Source of the DNA: Alphaproteobacteria bacterium
GTDB taxonomy: Bacteria > Pseudomonadota > Alphaproteobacteria > GCA-2731375
NCBI GenBank assembly: GCA_021776235.1
Contig: JAJFGG010000033.1
Span: forward strand, 1 to 49,291
DNA: 49,291 nucleotides
Direction: 5' to 3'
The notes beneath the pieces were generated by a model. That model saw nothing but the letters and a program-made list of their open reading frames with translations. It was not told the DNA's origin and searched no databases. Each line of letters starts with the position of its first letter. Position 1 is the first letter of the stretch. The position numbers and the translations under genes are program-made. Positions 31,060-42,603 of this stretch are shown piece after piece.

Positions 31060-32382
31060 CTAGATTTCAAATAACAGGCGTTCGGGTTCCTCGATACATT
31101 CCTTGACCCGCACCAGGAAGGTCACCGCCTCGCGGCCGTCAATAATCCGGTGATCGTAACTTAATGCCAGATACATCATCGGCCGGGCCACGACTTCACC
31201 ATTTACCACCATGGCCCGATCCTGGATTTTGTGCATGCCCAGAATAGCCGATTGCGGCGGGTTCAGGATCGGCATTGAGAGCAGCGAACCATAAACGCCA
31301 CCGTTTGAGATGGTAAAGGTGCCGCCTTGCATTTCGTCAATGCTCAATTTGCCGTCGCGGGCGCGGCGGCCGAAATCGACGATCGCACCTTCGATGTCGG
31401 CGAATGACATGTCATTGGCATCACGCAATACCGGTACCACAAGGCCCTGGGGCGTGCCTACGGCAACGCCGACGTTGTAATAGTTCTTGTAGATCAGATT
31501 GTTGCCGTCGATCTCCGCATTGACAGCCGGCACCTCGGCCAGGGCCTGGGTACAGGCACGCACGAAAAAGGCCATGAAACCAAGGCGGTGGCCATGGCGT
31601 TTCTCGAAGACATCGCGGTATTTGGCGCGCGCCGCCATCACCGCGCCCATATCGACTTCGTTGAAGGTGGTCAGCATGGCGGCGGTGTTTTGCGCCTCCT
31701 TGAGGCGCCGTGCAATCGTCCTGCGCAGGCGGGTCATGGGGACGATTTCTTCCAGGCCCGCATTGGGGCGCAGGGTCCCGCCTTGCTGTCCCGCTGGTGC
31801 CGCCGCAACCCTTGCGGCCGGAATGACCTGTTGTGGGGGCGCTGCCGGCGTCTCCGGGGCCGCGACAGGGGCCGCTGCCGGCGCTGACGCGATAACCGGC
31901 GCGCTGCCGGAACCCATGTAATTCAGCACATCTTCTTTCAACAACCGGCCATCCTTGCCGCTGGCCGGAATGGCGGCGGGATCAAGCTTGTGTTCCTGCA
32001 CCAAACGGCGCACAGCCGGCGATAGTGGCGCAGCGGTCGCGACGCCCGCCGCCATCGGCGCAGCGGCCGGCGCCGCCACGGTCGGGGGTGGCGCGGCAAC
32101 AGGCGCCGGGGCGCTGGCCTGCCCGGCCGGCGCCGTGCTTGCGGTCTCGGCTTCATCAATGCGGCCCAATAAGCCACCCATGGCCACCGTGGCTTCTTCC
32201 GGCGCGACAATTTCGCGCAGGATACCAGCGGTGGGTGCGGGTACTTCCACCGCGACCTTGTCCGTTTCCAGTTCCACCAGCGGCTCGTCCTGGGCGATTG
32301 TTTCGCCGACCTGCTTCAGCCAACGGGCCACGGTCGCCTCGATCACGGATTCACCCAATATGGGAACCAGAATATCGATCAT
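31060..32382 (-). CDS. sucB: Dihydrolipoamide succinyltransferase, E2 of 2-oxoglutarate dehydrogenase
   Basis: A 440-residue core protein that transfers the succinyl group from lipoyl to CoA. Domains in order: lipoyl domain (about 1-77) with lipoyl-lysine K42 in ETDKVAVE; an Ala/Pro linker; the peripheral-subunit-binding domain ([13 protein letters not shown] to DVLNYM, about 124-158); a second Ala/Pro linker; then the catalytic domain with H411 and D415 in DHRIIDG. One lipoyl domain only, as usual for SucB. It lies 45 bp after sucA and 12 bp before lpdA. The long flexible linkers explain the strong low-complexity composition. Confidence 0.95.
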   Translation of the reverse strand: MIDILVPILGESVIEATVARWLKQVGETIAQDEPLVELETDKVAVEVPAPTAGILREIVAPEEATVAMGGLLGRIDEAETASTAPAGQASAPAPVAAPPPTVAAPAAAPMAAGVATAAPLSPAVRRLVQEHKLDPAAIPASGKDGRLLKEDVLNYMGSGSAPVIASAPAAAPVAAPETPAAPPQQVIPAARVAAAPAGQQGGTLRPNAGLEEIVPMTRLRRTIARRLKEAQNTAAMLTTFNEVDMGAVMAARAKYRDVFEKRHGHRLGFMAFFVRACTQALAEVPAVNAEIDGNNLIYKNYYNVGVAVGTPQGLVVPVLRDANDMSFADIEGAIVDFGRRARDGKLSIDEMQGGTFTISNGGVYGSLLSMPILNPPQSAILGMHKIQDRAMVVNGEVVARPMMYLALSYDHRIIDGREAVTFLVRVKECIEEPERLLFEI

Positions 32383-32427
32383 CTAAGATCCCTCGTTTTG
32401 TTGTCTTCACTCAGTTAAAGGTCGCGT

Positions 32428-35361
32428 TCAAAGACTCAGCGCCTTGGCGATCAAGGCGGCCTGTTCCTTCAGGTGAGTGGCCGTGTTTCCTGCGGCGGTA
32501 GAGGCGCTTTCGGTCCGCCCGATGTAACGCGGCCGTCCTGATTTATGGCCGATTTTATCCAGCACCTGCTCCAACCTGGGCATCACGAACCACCAGGCGC
32601 CCATGTTTTGCGGTTCTTCCTGGCACCAGATTACCTCCGCATTGGGGAAGCGGGCCAGTTCCTGGCACAGGCCCGCCTTGGGAAAGGGGTACAATTGTTC
32701 CATACGAAGCAGATAGATGTTATTTTTCTTGGCCACGTCCCGTTGCTCCAACAGGTCATAATAGACCTTGCCGCTGCACAGCACGACGCGACGGATCTTG
32801 TCGTCGGAGGCCAGCCGTTTGCTGTCGCCATCGTAGTCATCCCAAAGCAGGCGGTGGAAGCTGGAGCCCGGCCCCAGGTCGGCCAAAGTTGAAACACAGC
32901 GTTTATGGCGCAGCAACGATTTCGGCGTCATCAGGATCAGCGGCTTGCGGAATTTGCGATGCAGTTGCCGGCGCAGAATATGGAAGTAGTTGGCCGGCGT
33001 GGTGCAGTTTGCCACTTGCATATTGTCTTCGGCGCAAAGTTGCAGGTAACGCTCCAGCCGGGCCGAAGAATGCTCCGATCCCTGGCCCTCAAAACCATGC
33101 GGCAGCAGCATGACAAGGCCGCTCATGCGCAGCCATTTGCTTTCTCCCGACGAGATGAACTGGTCGATTATGACCTGGGCGCCATTGGCGAAGTCACCGA
33201 ACTGAGCTTCCCACATGATCAGGCCGCGCGGTTCGGCCAGAGAATAGCCATATTCAAAGCCCAGTACCGCCGCCTCGGAAAGGGCCGAGTTTATGACGTC
33301 AAACCGCGCCTGTCTCTTGTCCAGGTTGTTCAGCGGGGTGTAGGTATGTTCGTCGGTCTGGTCGATAAACTGGCTATGGCGCTGGGAAAATGTGCCCCGG
33401 GCGCTGTCCTGGCCCGACAGGCGGACGGGAAAGCCCTCCATCACCAATGATCCGAAAGCCAGGGCTTCCGCCGTGGCCCAATCAATATTTTCGCCACTTT
33501 CGATAATGGCCTGCTTGGCCGCCAGTTGGCGGCGCACGGTGCGGTGCACGTTGAAGTCGTCCGGCGCCTCGGTAATTACTTTGCCAATATGGTTCAGGGT
33601 CTTCAGTTTGACCGAAGTTTCGCCCCGCCGGGCCACGCCACGGGCCGTTTCCAGGCCTTGCCAGCGGCCTTCCAACCAATCCGCCTTGTTCGGTTTATAG
33701 GCCGTCGCCGCCTCGAAATCCTGTTCCATGCGGGCCTGGAAGTCGGCCACGCCGTTGTCGGCCTCTTCCTGGCTTATGATACTATCGGCGACCAGCTTTT
33801 CCGCGTAGATCTGGCGCGAAGTCGGGTGTTGGCCAATCGCCTTGTACATCAGGGGCTGGGTAAACGCCGGTTCGTCACCTTCGTTATGGCCATGGCGGCG
33901 ATAACAGTACATATCTATGACCACGTCTTTTTTGAATTGCTGGCGAAATTCGGCCGCGATCTTGCCGATGTAACAGACCGCTTCAGGGTCATCGCCGTTG
34001 ACGTGAAATATCGGTGTCTGCACGATTTTGCCGACGTCCGAGGGATAGGGCGACGAGCGGGACAAATTGGGGTTGGTGGTGAAGCCGATCTGATTGTTGA
34101 CGATGATATGGATCGTGCCGCCGACAGTGTAGCCGTCGAGATCGGACAGGGTAAAACATTCCGCCACCAGACCTTGTCCGGCGAACGCCGCATCGCCGTG
34201 CATCAACAGGGCCATGACCTTGCTGCGGTCGTCGTCATTTTGTTGGTCCTGCTTGGCCCTTGCCTTGCCTTGCACGACCGGATTGGCGGCTTCCAGATGC
34301 GATGGGTTGGCCGCCAGGGACAGATGCACCATATGGCCGCCCAATTCCCGGTCCGCCGAGGTGCCCAGATGATATTTCACATCACCCGAGCCCTGGACAT
34401 CCTGAGGATGGGCCGACTGTCCCTGAAACTCCGAAAAGATTGCCGTGAATGGCTTGCGCATAAGGTTCGACAGCACGTTCAAACGGCCCCGGTGCGGCAT
34501 GCCAAGCGAGATTTCCCGGGTTCCCAGTTGCGCCGCCCGGATCAGCACCGAATGCAACAGCGGCATCAGGCTCTCGCCGCCATCCAGGCCAAACCGCTTG
34601 GTGCCCGTGTGTTTTACCTGCAGGAAGCTCTCAAAACCTTCCGCTTCAACCAATTCGCGTAAAATCTGGCGCTTTTCGTGGTCCGTTAGATTGATTTCCT
34701 TGCCCCGGCCCTCAATGCGCTCTTGTATCCAGGCTTTCTCATCCGGCCCCATGATGTGCATGAACTCCACACCGATACTGCTGCAATAGGTCCGGTTCAG
34801 GATATCCAGAATTTCCCGCAGGGTGGCGTTTTCCAGGCCCAGGACGTAGTTGATGTAGATCGGCCGATCCAGATCCGCCTCGGTAAAACCAAAGCTGCGC
34901 GGGTCCAGTTCGGAATGGGAAACTGTTTTTTGCAGCGCCAGCGGATCCAGCTTGGCGTGCAAATGCCCTCGGACGCGAAAGTTCCGGATCAACATCAAGG
35001 CGCGCAGGCTGTCCATGGTGGCCTGGCGAACCTGCGCCGGCGTGACCGCGCCAAGCGCCGCCGGCGCCCGTTGGGCGCCGATCACCAAGTCCCGTTCCTC
35101 ACTACCGGTATAGGGGTCGGTCCGGCTTTCCAGGCTGGTGCGCGGGGCCCAGGGCGCCCCGCGGACTTCGGCGACCACGGCCTCCGCTTCGTCGCCCAAT
35201 TCGTTGAAGAATTGTTGCCACGATGCATCAACGGAACTGGGAGAGTCTAGAAACCGTTGGTAAAGCTGTTCGATAAAAGCGCTGTTGGCGCCAAATAGGA
35301 ATGACGAACCTTCAAGGTCCGCTCCTTCAGGGCTGTCGCCCTCAGAGGCCACTACGGACAT
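32428..35361 (-). CDS. sucA: 2-oxoglutarate dehydrogenase E1 component
   Basis: A 977-residue thiamine-diphosphate enzyme that decarboxylates 2-oxoglutarate and succinylates the E2 lipoyl group. It begins with the family's short E2-binding stretch (NSAFIEQLYQRFLDSPSSVD, then WQQFF). The ThDP region reads HGDAAFAGQGLVAECFTLS and HIIVNNQIGFTT, and the C-terminal part reads RMEQLYPFP and WCQEEPQNMGAW. The frame opens at a TTG at 35394, but the ATG at 35361 has GGTGG just upstream and is the better start. It lies between sucD and sucB in the operon. Succinyl-CoA made here is the substrate of SucCD. Confidence 0.95.
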   Translation of the reverse strand: MSVVASEGDSPEGADLEGSSFLFGANSAFIEQLYQRFLDSPSSVDASWQQFFNELGDEAEAVVAEVRGAPWAPRTSLESRTDPYTGSEERDLVIGAQRAPAALGAVTPAQVRQATMDSLRALMLIRNFRVRGHLHAKLDPLALQKTVSHSELDPRSFGFTEADLDRPIYINYVLGLENATLREILDILNRTYCSSIGVEFMHIMGPDEKAWIQERIEGRGKEINLTDHEKRQILRELVEAEGFESFLQVKHTGTKRFGLDGGESLMPLLHSVLIRAAQLGTREISLGMPHRGRLNVLSNLMRKPFTAIFSEFQGQSAHPQDVQGSGDVKYHLGTSADRELGGHMVHLSLAANPSHLEAANPVVQGKARAKQDQQNDDDRSKVMALLMHGDAAFAGQGLVAECFTLSDLDGYTVGGTIHIIVNNQIGFTTNPNLSRSSPYPSDVGKIVQTPIFHVNGDDPEAVCYIGKIAAEFRQQFKKDVVIDMYCYRRHGHNEGDEPAFTQPLMYKAIGQHPTSRQIYAEKLVADSIISQEEADNGVADFQARMEQDFEAATAYKPNKADWLEGRWQGLETARGVARRGETSVKLKTLNHIGKVITEAPDDFNVHRTVRRQLAAKQAIIESGENIDWATAEALAFGSLVMEGFPVRLSGQDSARGTFSQRHSQFIDQTDEHTYTPLNNLDKRQARFDVINSALSEAAVLGFEYGYSLAEPRGLIMWEAQFGDFANGAQVIIDQFISSGESKWLRMSGLVMLLPHGFEGQGSEHSSARLERYLQLCAEDNMQVANCTTPANYFHILRRQLHRKFRKPLILMTPKSLLRHKRCVSTLADLGPGSSFHRLLWDDYDGDSKRLASDDKIRRVVLCSGKVYYDLLEQRDVAKKNNIYLLRMEQLYPFPKAGLCQELARFPNAEVIWCQEEPQNMGAWWFVMPRLEQVLDKIGHKSGRPRYIGRTESASTAAGNTATHLKEQAALIAKALSL

Positions 35362-35432
35362 GTTTCCACCGACAGCTTCTGCCGTCGTCTCCAATGCGAT
35401 TTCAAGCCTTGCGCATACTGCGCGTGGAATGG

Positions 35433-36311
35433 TTAACCCTTCATTACGCTCAACATGGTGCTGCCCAGTTTAGCGGGCGAATCCGCCACTTCTATGCCGG
35501 CGCTCCGCATCGCTTCCATCTTGTCGCCGGCCGTTCCCTTGCCGCCTGAAATGATGGCGCCCGCATGGCCCATGCGCCGGCCGGGAGGGGCCGTGACGCC
35601 GGCGATAAAACCGACCATGGGCTTTTTGACCTTGGATTGTCGAATGAATTCGGCAGCCTCTTCCTCGGCCGTGCCGCCGATTTCGCCAATCATCACGATG
35701 CCCTCGGTTTCCTTGTCGCCCAGGAACATTTCCAGGCAATCAATGAAATTGGTGCCATTGATCGGATCGCCGCCAATGCCGATGCAGGTGCTTTGCCCCA
35801 AACCGGCCGCTGTTGTCTGACCCACGGCTTCATAGGTCAGGGTGCCGGATCGCGAAACAACGCCGATTTTGCCACGGGTGTGGATATGGCCCGGCATAAT
35901 GCCGATTTTGCATTCATCCGGGGTAATCACGCCGGGACAGTTCGGTCCGACCAGACGGGTCTTGCCCGAGGCCTGAAGGGCCCGCTTGACGGTGACCATA
36001 TCCAGCACGGGGATGCCTTCGGTGATGCAGATCGCCAGTTCGATCCCGCAATCTATGGCCTCCAGGATGGCATCAGCGGCATAGGGCGGCGGGACATAGA
36101 TCACCGAGGCGTTGGCCGCCGTCACTTCTATTGCATCGGCGACCGTATCAAATACCGGCAGGCCCAGATGGGTTTCGCCGCCTTTTCCCGGCGAGACACC
36201 GCCGACCATCTGGGTGCCATAGGCGATGGCCTGTTCTGAATGGAAAGTGCCTTGATTGCCCGTAAAGCCCTGGCAGATTACCTTGGTATCCTTATTGACC
36301 AGCACAGCCAT
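35433..36311 (-). CDS. sucD: Succinyl-CoA synthetase alpha subunit
   Basis: A 292-residue subunit that binds CoA and carries the phosphohistidine. The CoA/Rossmann start is [30 protein letters not shown] follows, and the active histidine is H249 in [13 protein letters not shown]. Together with SucC it converts succinyl-CoA to succinate with formation of ATP or GTP. The ATG overlaps the TGA of sucC by one base (TGATG), a coupled start that helps equal production of the two subunits. sucA follows after about 70 bp. Confidence 0.97.
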   Translation of the reverse strand: MAVLVNKDTKVICQGFTGNQGTFHSEQAIAYGTQMVGGVSPGKGGETHLGLPVFDTVADAIEVTAANASVIYVPPPYAADAILEAIDCGIELAICITEGIPVLDMVTVKRALQASGKTRLVGPNCPGVITPDECKIGIMPGHIHTRGKIGVVSRSGTLTYEAVGQTTAAGLGQSTCIGIGGDPINGTNFIDCLEMFLGDKETEGIVMIGEIGGTAEEEAAEFIRQSKVKKPMVGFIAGVTAPPGRRMGHAGAIISGGKGTAGDKMEAMRSAGIEVADSPAKLGSTMLSVMKG

Positions 36312-37480
36312 CAGGCGGCCTCCTTCACGGCGGCGACGACCTTCTCGGCCGCATCGCCCAGATCGTCGGCCGTGATGATGGTCAGGCCGGAGGCGGCCAT
36401 GATCTCCTTGCCTTTTTCAACATTGGTGCCCGCCAGGCGCACCACCAGCGGCTTGGTCAGATGCACTTCCCGGGCCGCCGATACAACGCCTTCGGCGATA
36501 ATGTCGCAACGCATGATGCCGCCAAAAATATTGACCAGGATGCCCTGGACGTTCTCGTCCGACAAAATGATCTTGAAGGCTTGCGTCACCCGCTCCTTGG
36601 TGGCGCCGCCGCCAACGTCGAGGAAATTGGCCGGCTCCCCACCATGCAGCTTGATAATATCCATGGTCGCCATGGCCAGGCCGGCCCCGTTCACCATGCA
36701 GCCGATGCTGCCGTCCAGCTTGATGTAATTAAGGTCCGCCTTGGCGGCTTCCAACTCGGCAGGATCCTCTTCATCCGGGTCCCGCATGGCTTCGATATCG
36801 GGCTGGCGATACAGGGCGTTGTCATCGAAGTTCATCTTGGCGTCCAGGGCGATGACGGCGCCGGCGCCGGTCACCACCATTGGATTGATCTCGACCAAAG
36901 AGGCGTCCGTATCGATGAAAGCCTTATATAAAGCCGTGATCAACTTGACGGCGGAGCCGACCTGTTTGCCTTCCAGGCCCAGGCCATAGGCCAGGCGACG
37001 GGCGTGATGGCCCTGCAGTCCGGCAATGGGGTCGATAACCAAAGTCTGAATTTTTTCCGGCGTGTCTTCCGCCACCGCCTCGATATCCATGCCGCCCTCG
37101 GTGGAGGCCATGATGGCGATGCGCGAGGTGCCCCGGTCCACCACCGCGCTCAGATACAGCTCCTGGGCGATGTTGCAGCCGTCCTCGATATACAGCCGCT
37201 TGACCTCCCGGCCGGCAGGCCCGGTCTGATGCGTAATCAGGTTCATGCCCAGCATTTTTGAGGCGATGTCGCGGACTTCGTCGAGGGATTTGGCCAGCTT
37301 GACGCCGCCGCCTTTGCCCCTGCCGCCGGCATGGATTTGCGCCTTGACCACCCAGACCGGTCCCGGCAAAGCCTTGGCCGCCTTGACCGCCTCATCCACG
37401 CTATAAGCCACGGCGCCGTCCGGTACGCTGACGCCATAGTTTTTTAGGAGGCTTTTGGCCTGATGTTCATGAATATTCAT
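36311..37480 (-). CDS. sucC: Succinyl-CoA synthetase beta subunit
   Basis: A 389-residue ATP-grasp subunit. It opens [17 protein letters not shown], the nucleotide-binding part follows ([20 protein letters not shown]), and the C-terminal CoA-ligase part contains [25 protein letters not shown] and [10 protein letters not shown]. It sets nucleotide specificity and binds succinate. It follows mdh by 44 bp and overlaps sucD by one base. Nothing unusual in length or motifs. Confidence 0.97.
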   Translation of the reverse strand: MNIHEHQAKSLLKNYGVSVPDGAVAYSVDEAVKAAKALPGPVWVVKAQIHAGGRGKGGGVKLAKSLDEVRDIASKMLGMNLITHQTGPAGREVKRLYIEDGCNIAQELYLSAVVDRGTSRIAIMASTEGGMDIEAVAEDTPEKIQTLVIDPIAGLQGHHARRLAYGLGLEGKQVGSAVKLITALYKAFIDTDASLVEINPMVVTGAGAVIALDAKMNFDDNALYRQPDIEAMRDPDEEDPAELEAAKADLNYIKLDGSIGCMVNGAGLAMATMDIIKLHGGEPANFLDVGGGATKERVTQAFKIILSDENVQGILVNIFGGIMRCDIIAEGVVSAAREVHLTKPLVVRLAGTNVEKGKEIMAASGLTIITADDLGDAAEKVVAAVKEAA

Positions 37481-37524
37481 TACTGTCCCTATTGCCTGCG
37501 GCTGATATCCAACGAACGGCCCGG

Positions 37525-38640
<1,116 letters not shown>

Positions 38641-38832
38641 TCATCAACCGGTAATTTCGGCACCCTTGTACCCCCGGTAGCCATGGGGTGCAACGGCGGG
38701 CGCCCATAGGGTGCCAAAAATGTGAAGTAACAATCAACGCTTGGCCAAACAGGTCCGGGCTCGCTATCTTTGCCGGCAGTGCTGGTCGGGCCCGGCACGG
38801 CAGATATGGAATTTGAACCAGGGAGCCGATTG

Positions 38833-39213
38833 ATGAGCAGACGCGATGAATTGGTGGCCGAGGTCATGGATCTGTTGCACCGGTATCAAGACGCGATCGA
38901 GACCGGTAGCCGGGATGACATTCAGACCATGGTGCATCTGCCGGTCGCCTATATTGCCGAAGACAGCGTGCAACTGCGGGAACGCTACCCTTTCGATCCG
39001 GCAAAGCTGCGCGAAGCGACCGGCTTTCATCATGGCTGCTCCACCTACAACGTCGTGCATGTTGATGAAACCAAAGCCCATGTGCAGATCGACGCCACCC
39101 GCCTGCGGGCCGACGACAGCCCGATCGAGGTTGTGGGGGCGTTCTATATCCTGCAAAAGCGCGGCGGTGAGTGGAAAATTGCCGTTTTTTCCGGCGTCCG
39201 CACGCCAGCATAA
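38833..39213 (+). CDS. NTF2/SnoaL-like fold protein
   Basis: A 126-residue protein starting MSRRDELVAEVMDLLHRYQDAIETG, with the helix-loop-sheet order of the NTF2-like fold. A cone-shaped pocket is suggested by HLPVAYI and ATGFHHGCSTYNVVHVDE, and the ending GEWKIAVFSGVRTPA is typical. Members act as small isomerases, dehydratases or ligand binders, often on steroid or aromatic substrates. It is the first of three plus-strand genes with the two acyl-CoA dehydrogenases (39-bp gap), so it may handle an intermediate of the same catabolic route. GGGAG precedes the ATG, and the in-frame ATG 21 codons upstream is rejected. Divergent from mdh; the space between shows one GGCACCC/GGGTGCC inverted pair. 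Confidence 0.7.
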   Translation: MSRRDELVAEVMDLLHRYQDAIETGSRDDIQTMVHLPVAYIAEDSVQLRERYPFDPAKLREATGFHHGCSTYNVVHVDETKAHVQIDATRLRADDSPIEVVGAFYILQKRGGEWKIAVFSGVRTPA

Positions 39214-39252
39214 AGCTTCAGATATGGCTAATTTCAAAGACAGGTAACGCAC

Positions 39253-40461
39253 ATGAGTCCTTCCGCCAGTGAACTGAACGAATTTCAGGTCGAGGTTGCG
39301 GCCTGGTTCACGGACAACAAACCAGCCGATCCGGGCTTTTTGCTGCCCCAGAGCTTCATGGAAGTGGGCACGGATCAGCAGTTCGAGTTTCTGCGTGATT
39401 GGCAGCGCAAGGTCTACGAGGCGGGCTATCTTGGCATGGCCTGGCCGTCCGAGTACGGCGGCGGCGGCAGGGATCAGGCCTTTCAGGACATCGTGACGGC
39501 CGAAATGGCGCGCCAGAAGGCGCCCTTCATGACCAACACCATCGGGCTTAGCTGGGCCGGCCCGTTGATCCTGAATATGGGCACGGAGGCGCAAAAGCAG
39601 GCCTATATCAAACGCATTTTAAGCGCCGAGGATATCTGGTGTCAGGGCTTCTCCGAACCGGATAATGGCTCGGACCTGGGCAATGCCCAATTGCGCGCCG
39701 TCCGCGACGGCGATGAGTTCGTGCTGAACGGTTCCAAAATCTGGACATCGTTGGGAAGCTACGCCGACTACATGATCCTGCTGGCCCGCAGCAATACCGA
39801 GACCAATACCAAGTATGAAGGTCTAAGCTATTTCCTGGCGCCAATGAAAATCCCCGGCATCGACCCGGTGCCGATCCGCAAATTGACCGGCGAATACGGT
39901 TTCACCCAGACCTTTTTCGATGACGCGCGCATTCCCGATACCTGCCTGATCGGTGAGGAAGGCAAAGGCTGGCAAGTTGCCATGAAAACCCTGACCTTTG
40001 AACGCGCGGTCAGCGGCGGCCAGGCGGGCGGCGTGCATTCCATGCCCGTGTTCGCCAGCGAGGTGGTTGCCCTGGCCCGTCAGGCCCAGCGCGATGGCCG
40101 CCCGGCGATCGAGGACCCGTTGATCCGCGATCAACTCGTCGGCTTTCTGATGGAGGAACGCGGCCTGGAACTGAACAATCTGCGCGCCGATATACCAGGC
40201 CTGAATTCAGAGTGGCCGGGCGCCATCGCCATGGCCCGCAAGTTAACCAGTTCCGAGTGGCGCCGGCGCCTGAACCAGTTTGCCGTGACCTTGCAGGGGG
40301 CCAACGCCTCGCGCTATGTGGATGATGCCCAGGCCATCGACGGCGGCCGTTGGCAGCGCGGTTATTTCAACGCCTTTTCCGGCACCATCGGTGGCGGTAC
40401 CAGCCAAATTCAAAAAAACATTGTTGGCGAACGGGTCCTTGGCCTGCCGAAGTCCGAGTAG
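39253..40461 (+). CDS. Acyl-CoA dehydrogenase, catalytic subunit of a probable heteromeric pair
   Basis: A 402-residue flavoprotein. FAD and substrate segments are visible: FSEPDNGSDLGN (133-144), GSKIWTS, and the C-terminal GGGTSQIQKNIVGERVLGLP. The classic catalytic Glu site reads GGGTSQI, so it is absent there. E250 in TLTFERAVS occupies the alternative helix-G position and is likely the base. This layout is that of the catalytic subunit in the two-subunit enzymes described for steroid side-chain degradation (FadE26/27, FadE28/29 type). The next gene, 10 bp away, encodes the partner without such a Glu. The substrate is probably a bulky acyl-CoA; this is inference. Confidence 0.85.
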   Translation: MSPSASELNEFQVEVAAWFTDNKPADPGFLLPQSFMEVGTDQQFEFLRDWQRKVYEAGYLGMAWPSEYGGGGRDQAFQDIVTAEMARQKAPFMTNTIGLSWAGPLILNMGTEAQKQAYIKRILSAEDIWCQGFSEPDNGSDLGNAQLRAVRDGDEFVLNGSKIWTSLGSYADYMILLARSNTETNTKYEGLSYFLAPMKIPGIDPVPIRKLTGEYGFTQTFFDDARIPDTCLIGEEGKGWQVAMKTLTFERAVSGGQAGGVHSMPVFASEVVALARQAQRDGRPAIEDPLIRDQLVGFLMEERGLELNNLRADIPGLNSEWPGAIAMARKLTSSEWRRRLNQFAVTLQGANASRYVDDAQAIDGGRWQRGYFNAFSGTIGGGTSQIQKNIVGERVLGLPKSE

Positions 40462-40471
40462 GGGCGCTGTC

Positions 40472-41608
40472 ATGACGGAGCAAACCGAGCCATCCGGCAT
40501 TCTGTTCAGCGATGAACAGGCTCAGTTGTTGGAAATCGCGGCAACCTTCTCGGCCAACAAGGCGCCTATCGATGCCGTGCGCCGGCAGTTGGCGGCCGGG
40601 GACGCCATCACCGGGGAATTGTGGCGGGAAATCGCCGCCCTGGGCTGGCTGGGGATTGCCATACCCGAGGAATATGGCGGCAGCGGTCTCGGGTTGGGCG
40701 AGGTGGTGGCCATCGTTGAACCCATGGGTCGCAATTTACTGTCCTCGCCCCTGGCCGCCACGACCCTGGCGGCCCAGGCGATCCTGTGGGGCGGCAGCGA
40801 CCTCCAGAAGTCCCAATGGCTGCCGCAACTGGCTGGCGGCAGCGTCGCGGCCCTGGCCTTGACCGAGGCGCACGGCGATTGGGACCTATGTAATCTGACC
40901 TGCAGCGCCTCACGCAGCGGCGATATGCTGTCCCTGAGCGGCGGCAAGACCTTTGTCACGGACGCGGCCATGGCCGATTTATTCCTGCTTTCCGTGGCCC
41001 TGGAGGGCACGCCGGCATTGTTGCTGATGGAGAAATCGGCCCTGGGGGAGGCGGCCTTGCACCGCGAAGTGGTGATTGACGAAACCCGGCGCAGCTATGG
41101 TCTCAGCCTGGACGGCATAACGGTGCCGGCGGCAAATCTGTTGCCCGCGGCGAACATCGGCGGCGCTCTGAAAGGCCTGCACCTGGCGGCCTGCCTGCTA
41201 TATGCGGCGGAAATGTGCGGCGGCATGGCCGGCGTCATCAACATCACCTTGGAATACCTCAAGACCAGACGCCAGTTTGACCATTTCATTGGCGCCTATC
41301 AGGCCCTGAAGCACCCCATGGTGGATGCCCTGGTGGGCTTGGAGCAGGCCCGCTCGCACCTTTATCATGCCGCCACCGTCTTCCACATGCCCAGTGGGCG
41401 GGGCGAAGTGGCTGTTCGCATGGCCAAGGCCCAGGCCGCGGCGGCCTTTGCCTTTGCCTCCGACAGGGCGATCCAGTTTCATGGCGCCTTTGGTTTTACC
41501 TACGATTGCGATGCGCAATTGTTCCGCCGCCGCGCCCTATGGTGCGAACAACAGCACGGCGATGCCCTGCATCACCGCAAACATCTGGCGGATCTTCTAC
41601 TGGATTAG
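40472..41608 (+). CDS. Acyl-CoA dehydrogenase, probable non-catalytic partner subunit
   Basis: A 378-residue member of the family, shorter and more diverged than its neighbour. It keeps the N-terminal pattern GWLGIAIPEEYGGSGLGLGE and the C-terminal FAD/adenine segment QFHGAFGFTYDCDAQLFRRR. The helix-G region reads KGLHLAACLLYAAEM without the catalytic ER motif, and no GTSEI-type motif is present. In known two-subunit enzymes one subunit has lost the base and contributes to FAD binding. GGGGCG lies ahead of the ATG at 40472; the longer upstream frame overlaps the previous gene and is rejected. Expected complex: alpha2-beta2 with the 39253 product. Confidence 0.82.
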   Translation: MTEQTEPSGILFSDEQAQLLEIAATFSANKAPIDAVRRQLAAGDAITGELWREIAALGWLGIAIPEEYGGSGLGLGEVVAIVEPMGRNLLSSPLAATTLAAQAILWGGSDLQKSQWLPQLAGGSVAALALTEAHGDWDLCNLTCSASRSGDMLSLSGGKTFVTDAAMADLFLLSVALEGTPALLLMEKSALGEAALHREVVIDETRRSYGLSLDGITVPAANLLPAANIGGALKGLHLAACLLYAAEMCGGMAGVINITLEYLKTRRQFDHFIGAYQALKHPMVDALVGLEQARSHLYHAATVFHMPSGRGEVAVRMAKAQAAAAFAFASDRAIQFHGAFGFTYDCDAQLFRRRALWCEQQHGDALHHRKHLADLLLD

Positions 41609-41640
41609 CGCGGTGGCGGCTGGACGATAGTCCGAAAAGA

Positions 41641-42603
41641 TTAAATGGCCGATGTTCCGGTAATGGCGTTCAGGGGCGCGGCGTAGGCAGCGGCCGCTGC
41701 TGCATGGGATACACCGGCGGCGGATCTTGCGGGCCTATCTCCAGACGGCTCATCTTCCCTGCTCTGGCCCGCGAAGAAGCCTGCGACGAAACCGTCTGCG
41801 GGGTTTGTGGCGCGATCTGTAGCGGCATCAGCTTGCGGGGCCTCTTCCACATCCGGGGCGGCACCAGGGGCGGCACCAGCTTCGGTACCAGGGGCGGGAT
41901 TAGGCTCGGCAAGTTCCTGAGCCTTCAATTTGGCCAGTTCCACCTGTGCCGTCTGTTTCGCGGCGGCGGCTCTGGCGGCGACGGAACGATCCGCACCGGA
42001 TGGTTCAGCCGGCGCATTGGCGGCGCGCTGCACCACGGTCATTTTCTCTATGGTGGCCTTCGGATCGCCGGCCACGGGCGTGACATCGATAGAGACATGG
42101 CCGCTGTTGGCGTAGCGCTGGCCGTCGGGGCCCGTGGTATAGCCATATTGCGGCGCACCGGCGTATTGCCCACCCGCCGCGGCGTGGGCCTGCTCGTGAC
42201 GGTGGATCTCGGCGTCCTGTTTCTTCAGTTCTTGGACCTGCTTGCGCTCGCCCTCGGTCAGGCTGGCGGCTGGATCGGCGGCCTGGCCAGAAGTGGCGGC
42301 AGCGGCGTTGGGGGCGGCGTTTGAAGCGTCTGGGGCCGCGGGCGCGCCTTCGCCAGCCTGTGCATTGCCCTGCTCCTGGGCCGCCAGCAGGCTGTTCAGA
42401 TTGACCGGTGAGTGCGGCCGCGCGGCCGTGGACCGGTTGTCCTGGGCCTGGCCATCAGGGTTGTTTTGCCGGGCCGTTGCGTGGCGATGCTCCGCACGGC
42501 TCTCCGCCGCCGGCCTGACCTGCTCAGCCCCCTGGGCTGCCGGGCGCGGCGGGATATGCGGGCCAAGGCCAATGCCTGGCAATGCAACCACGTTTGATAT
42601 CAT
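41641..42603 (-). CDS. SprA-related putative metalloprotease (HExxH)
   Basis: A 320-residue, Ala/Pro/Gly-rich protein with one ordered core at about 115-215. The core has LKKQDAEIHRHEQAHAAAGG, giving the zinc-peptidase motif HEQAH, and then YTTGPDGQRYANSGHVSID. That pair is the signature of the SprA-related putative metalloprotease family (the CJM1_0395 type). Long low-complexity arms on both sides look disordered, and no signal peptide is present. Function is unknown for the family; a peptidase role has not been shown as far as I know. It is convergent with the acyl-CoA dehydrogenase genes (32-bp gap). The region 42604-42877 upstream contains its promoter, with nothing specific recognised. 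Confidence 0.8.
   Translation of the reverse strand: MISNVVALPGIGLGPHIPPRPAAQGAEQVRPAAESRAEHRHATARQNNPDGQAQDNRSTAARPHSPVNLNSLLAAQEQGNAQAGEGAPAAPDASNAAPNAAAATSGQAADPAASLTEGERKQVQELKKQDAEIHRHEQAHAAAGGQYAGAPQYGYTTGPDGQRYANSGHVSIDVTPVAGDPKATIEKMTVVQRAANAPAEPSGADRSVAARAAAAKQTAQVELAKLKAQELAEPNPAPGTEAGAAPGAAPDVEEAPQADAATDRATNPADGFVAGFFAGQSREDEPSGDRPARSAAGVSHAAAAAAYAAPLNAITGTSAI

Noticed and set aside
33526-34662. 378-codon frame antisense to sucA
   Set aside because: sucA is unmistakable on the other strand; the shadow frame has no recognisable domain.
35362-35394. TTG start for sucA 11 codons upstream
   Set aside because: No ribosome site before the TTG; the ATG at 35361 has GGTGG at good spacing and the product then begins as expected for the family.
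38659-38715. GGCACCC / GGGTGCC inverted pair between mdh and the NTF2-like gene
   Set aside because: Seven bases only, long spacing, no second copy; could be chance in GC-rich DNA.
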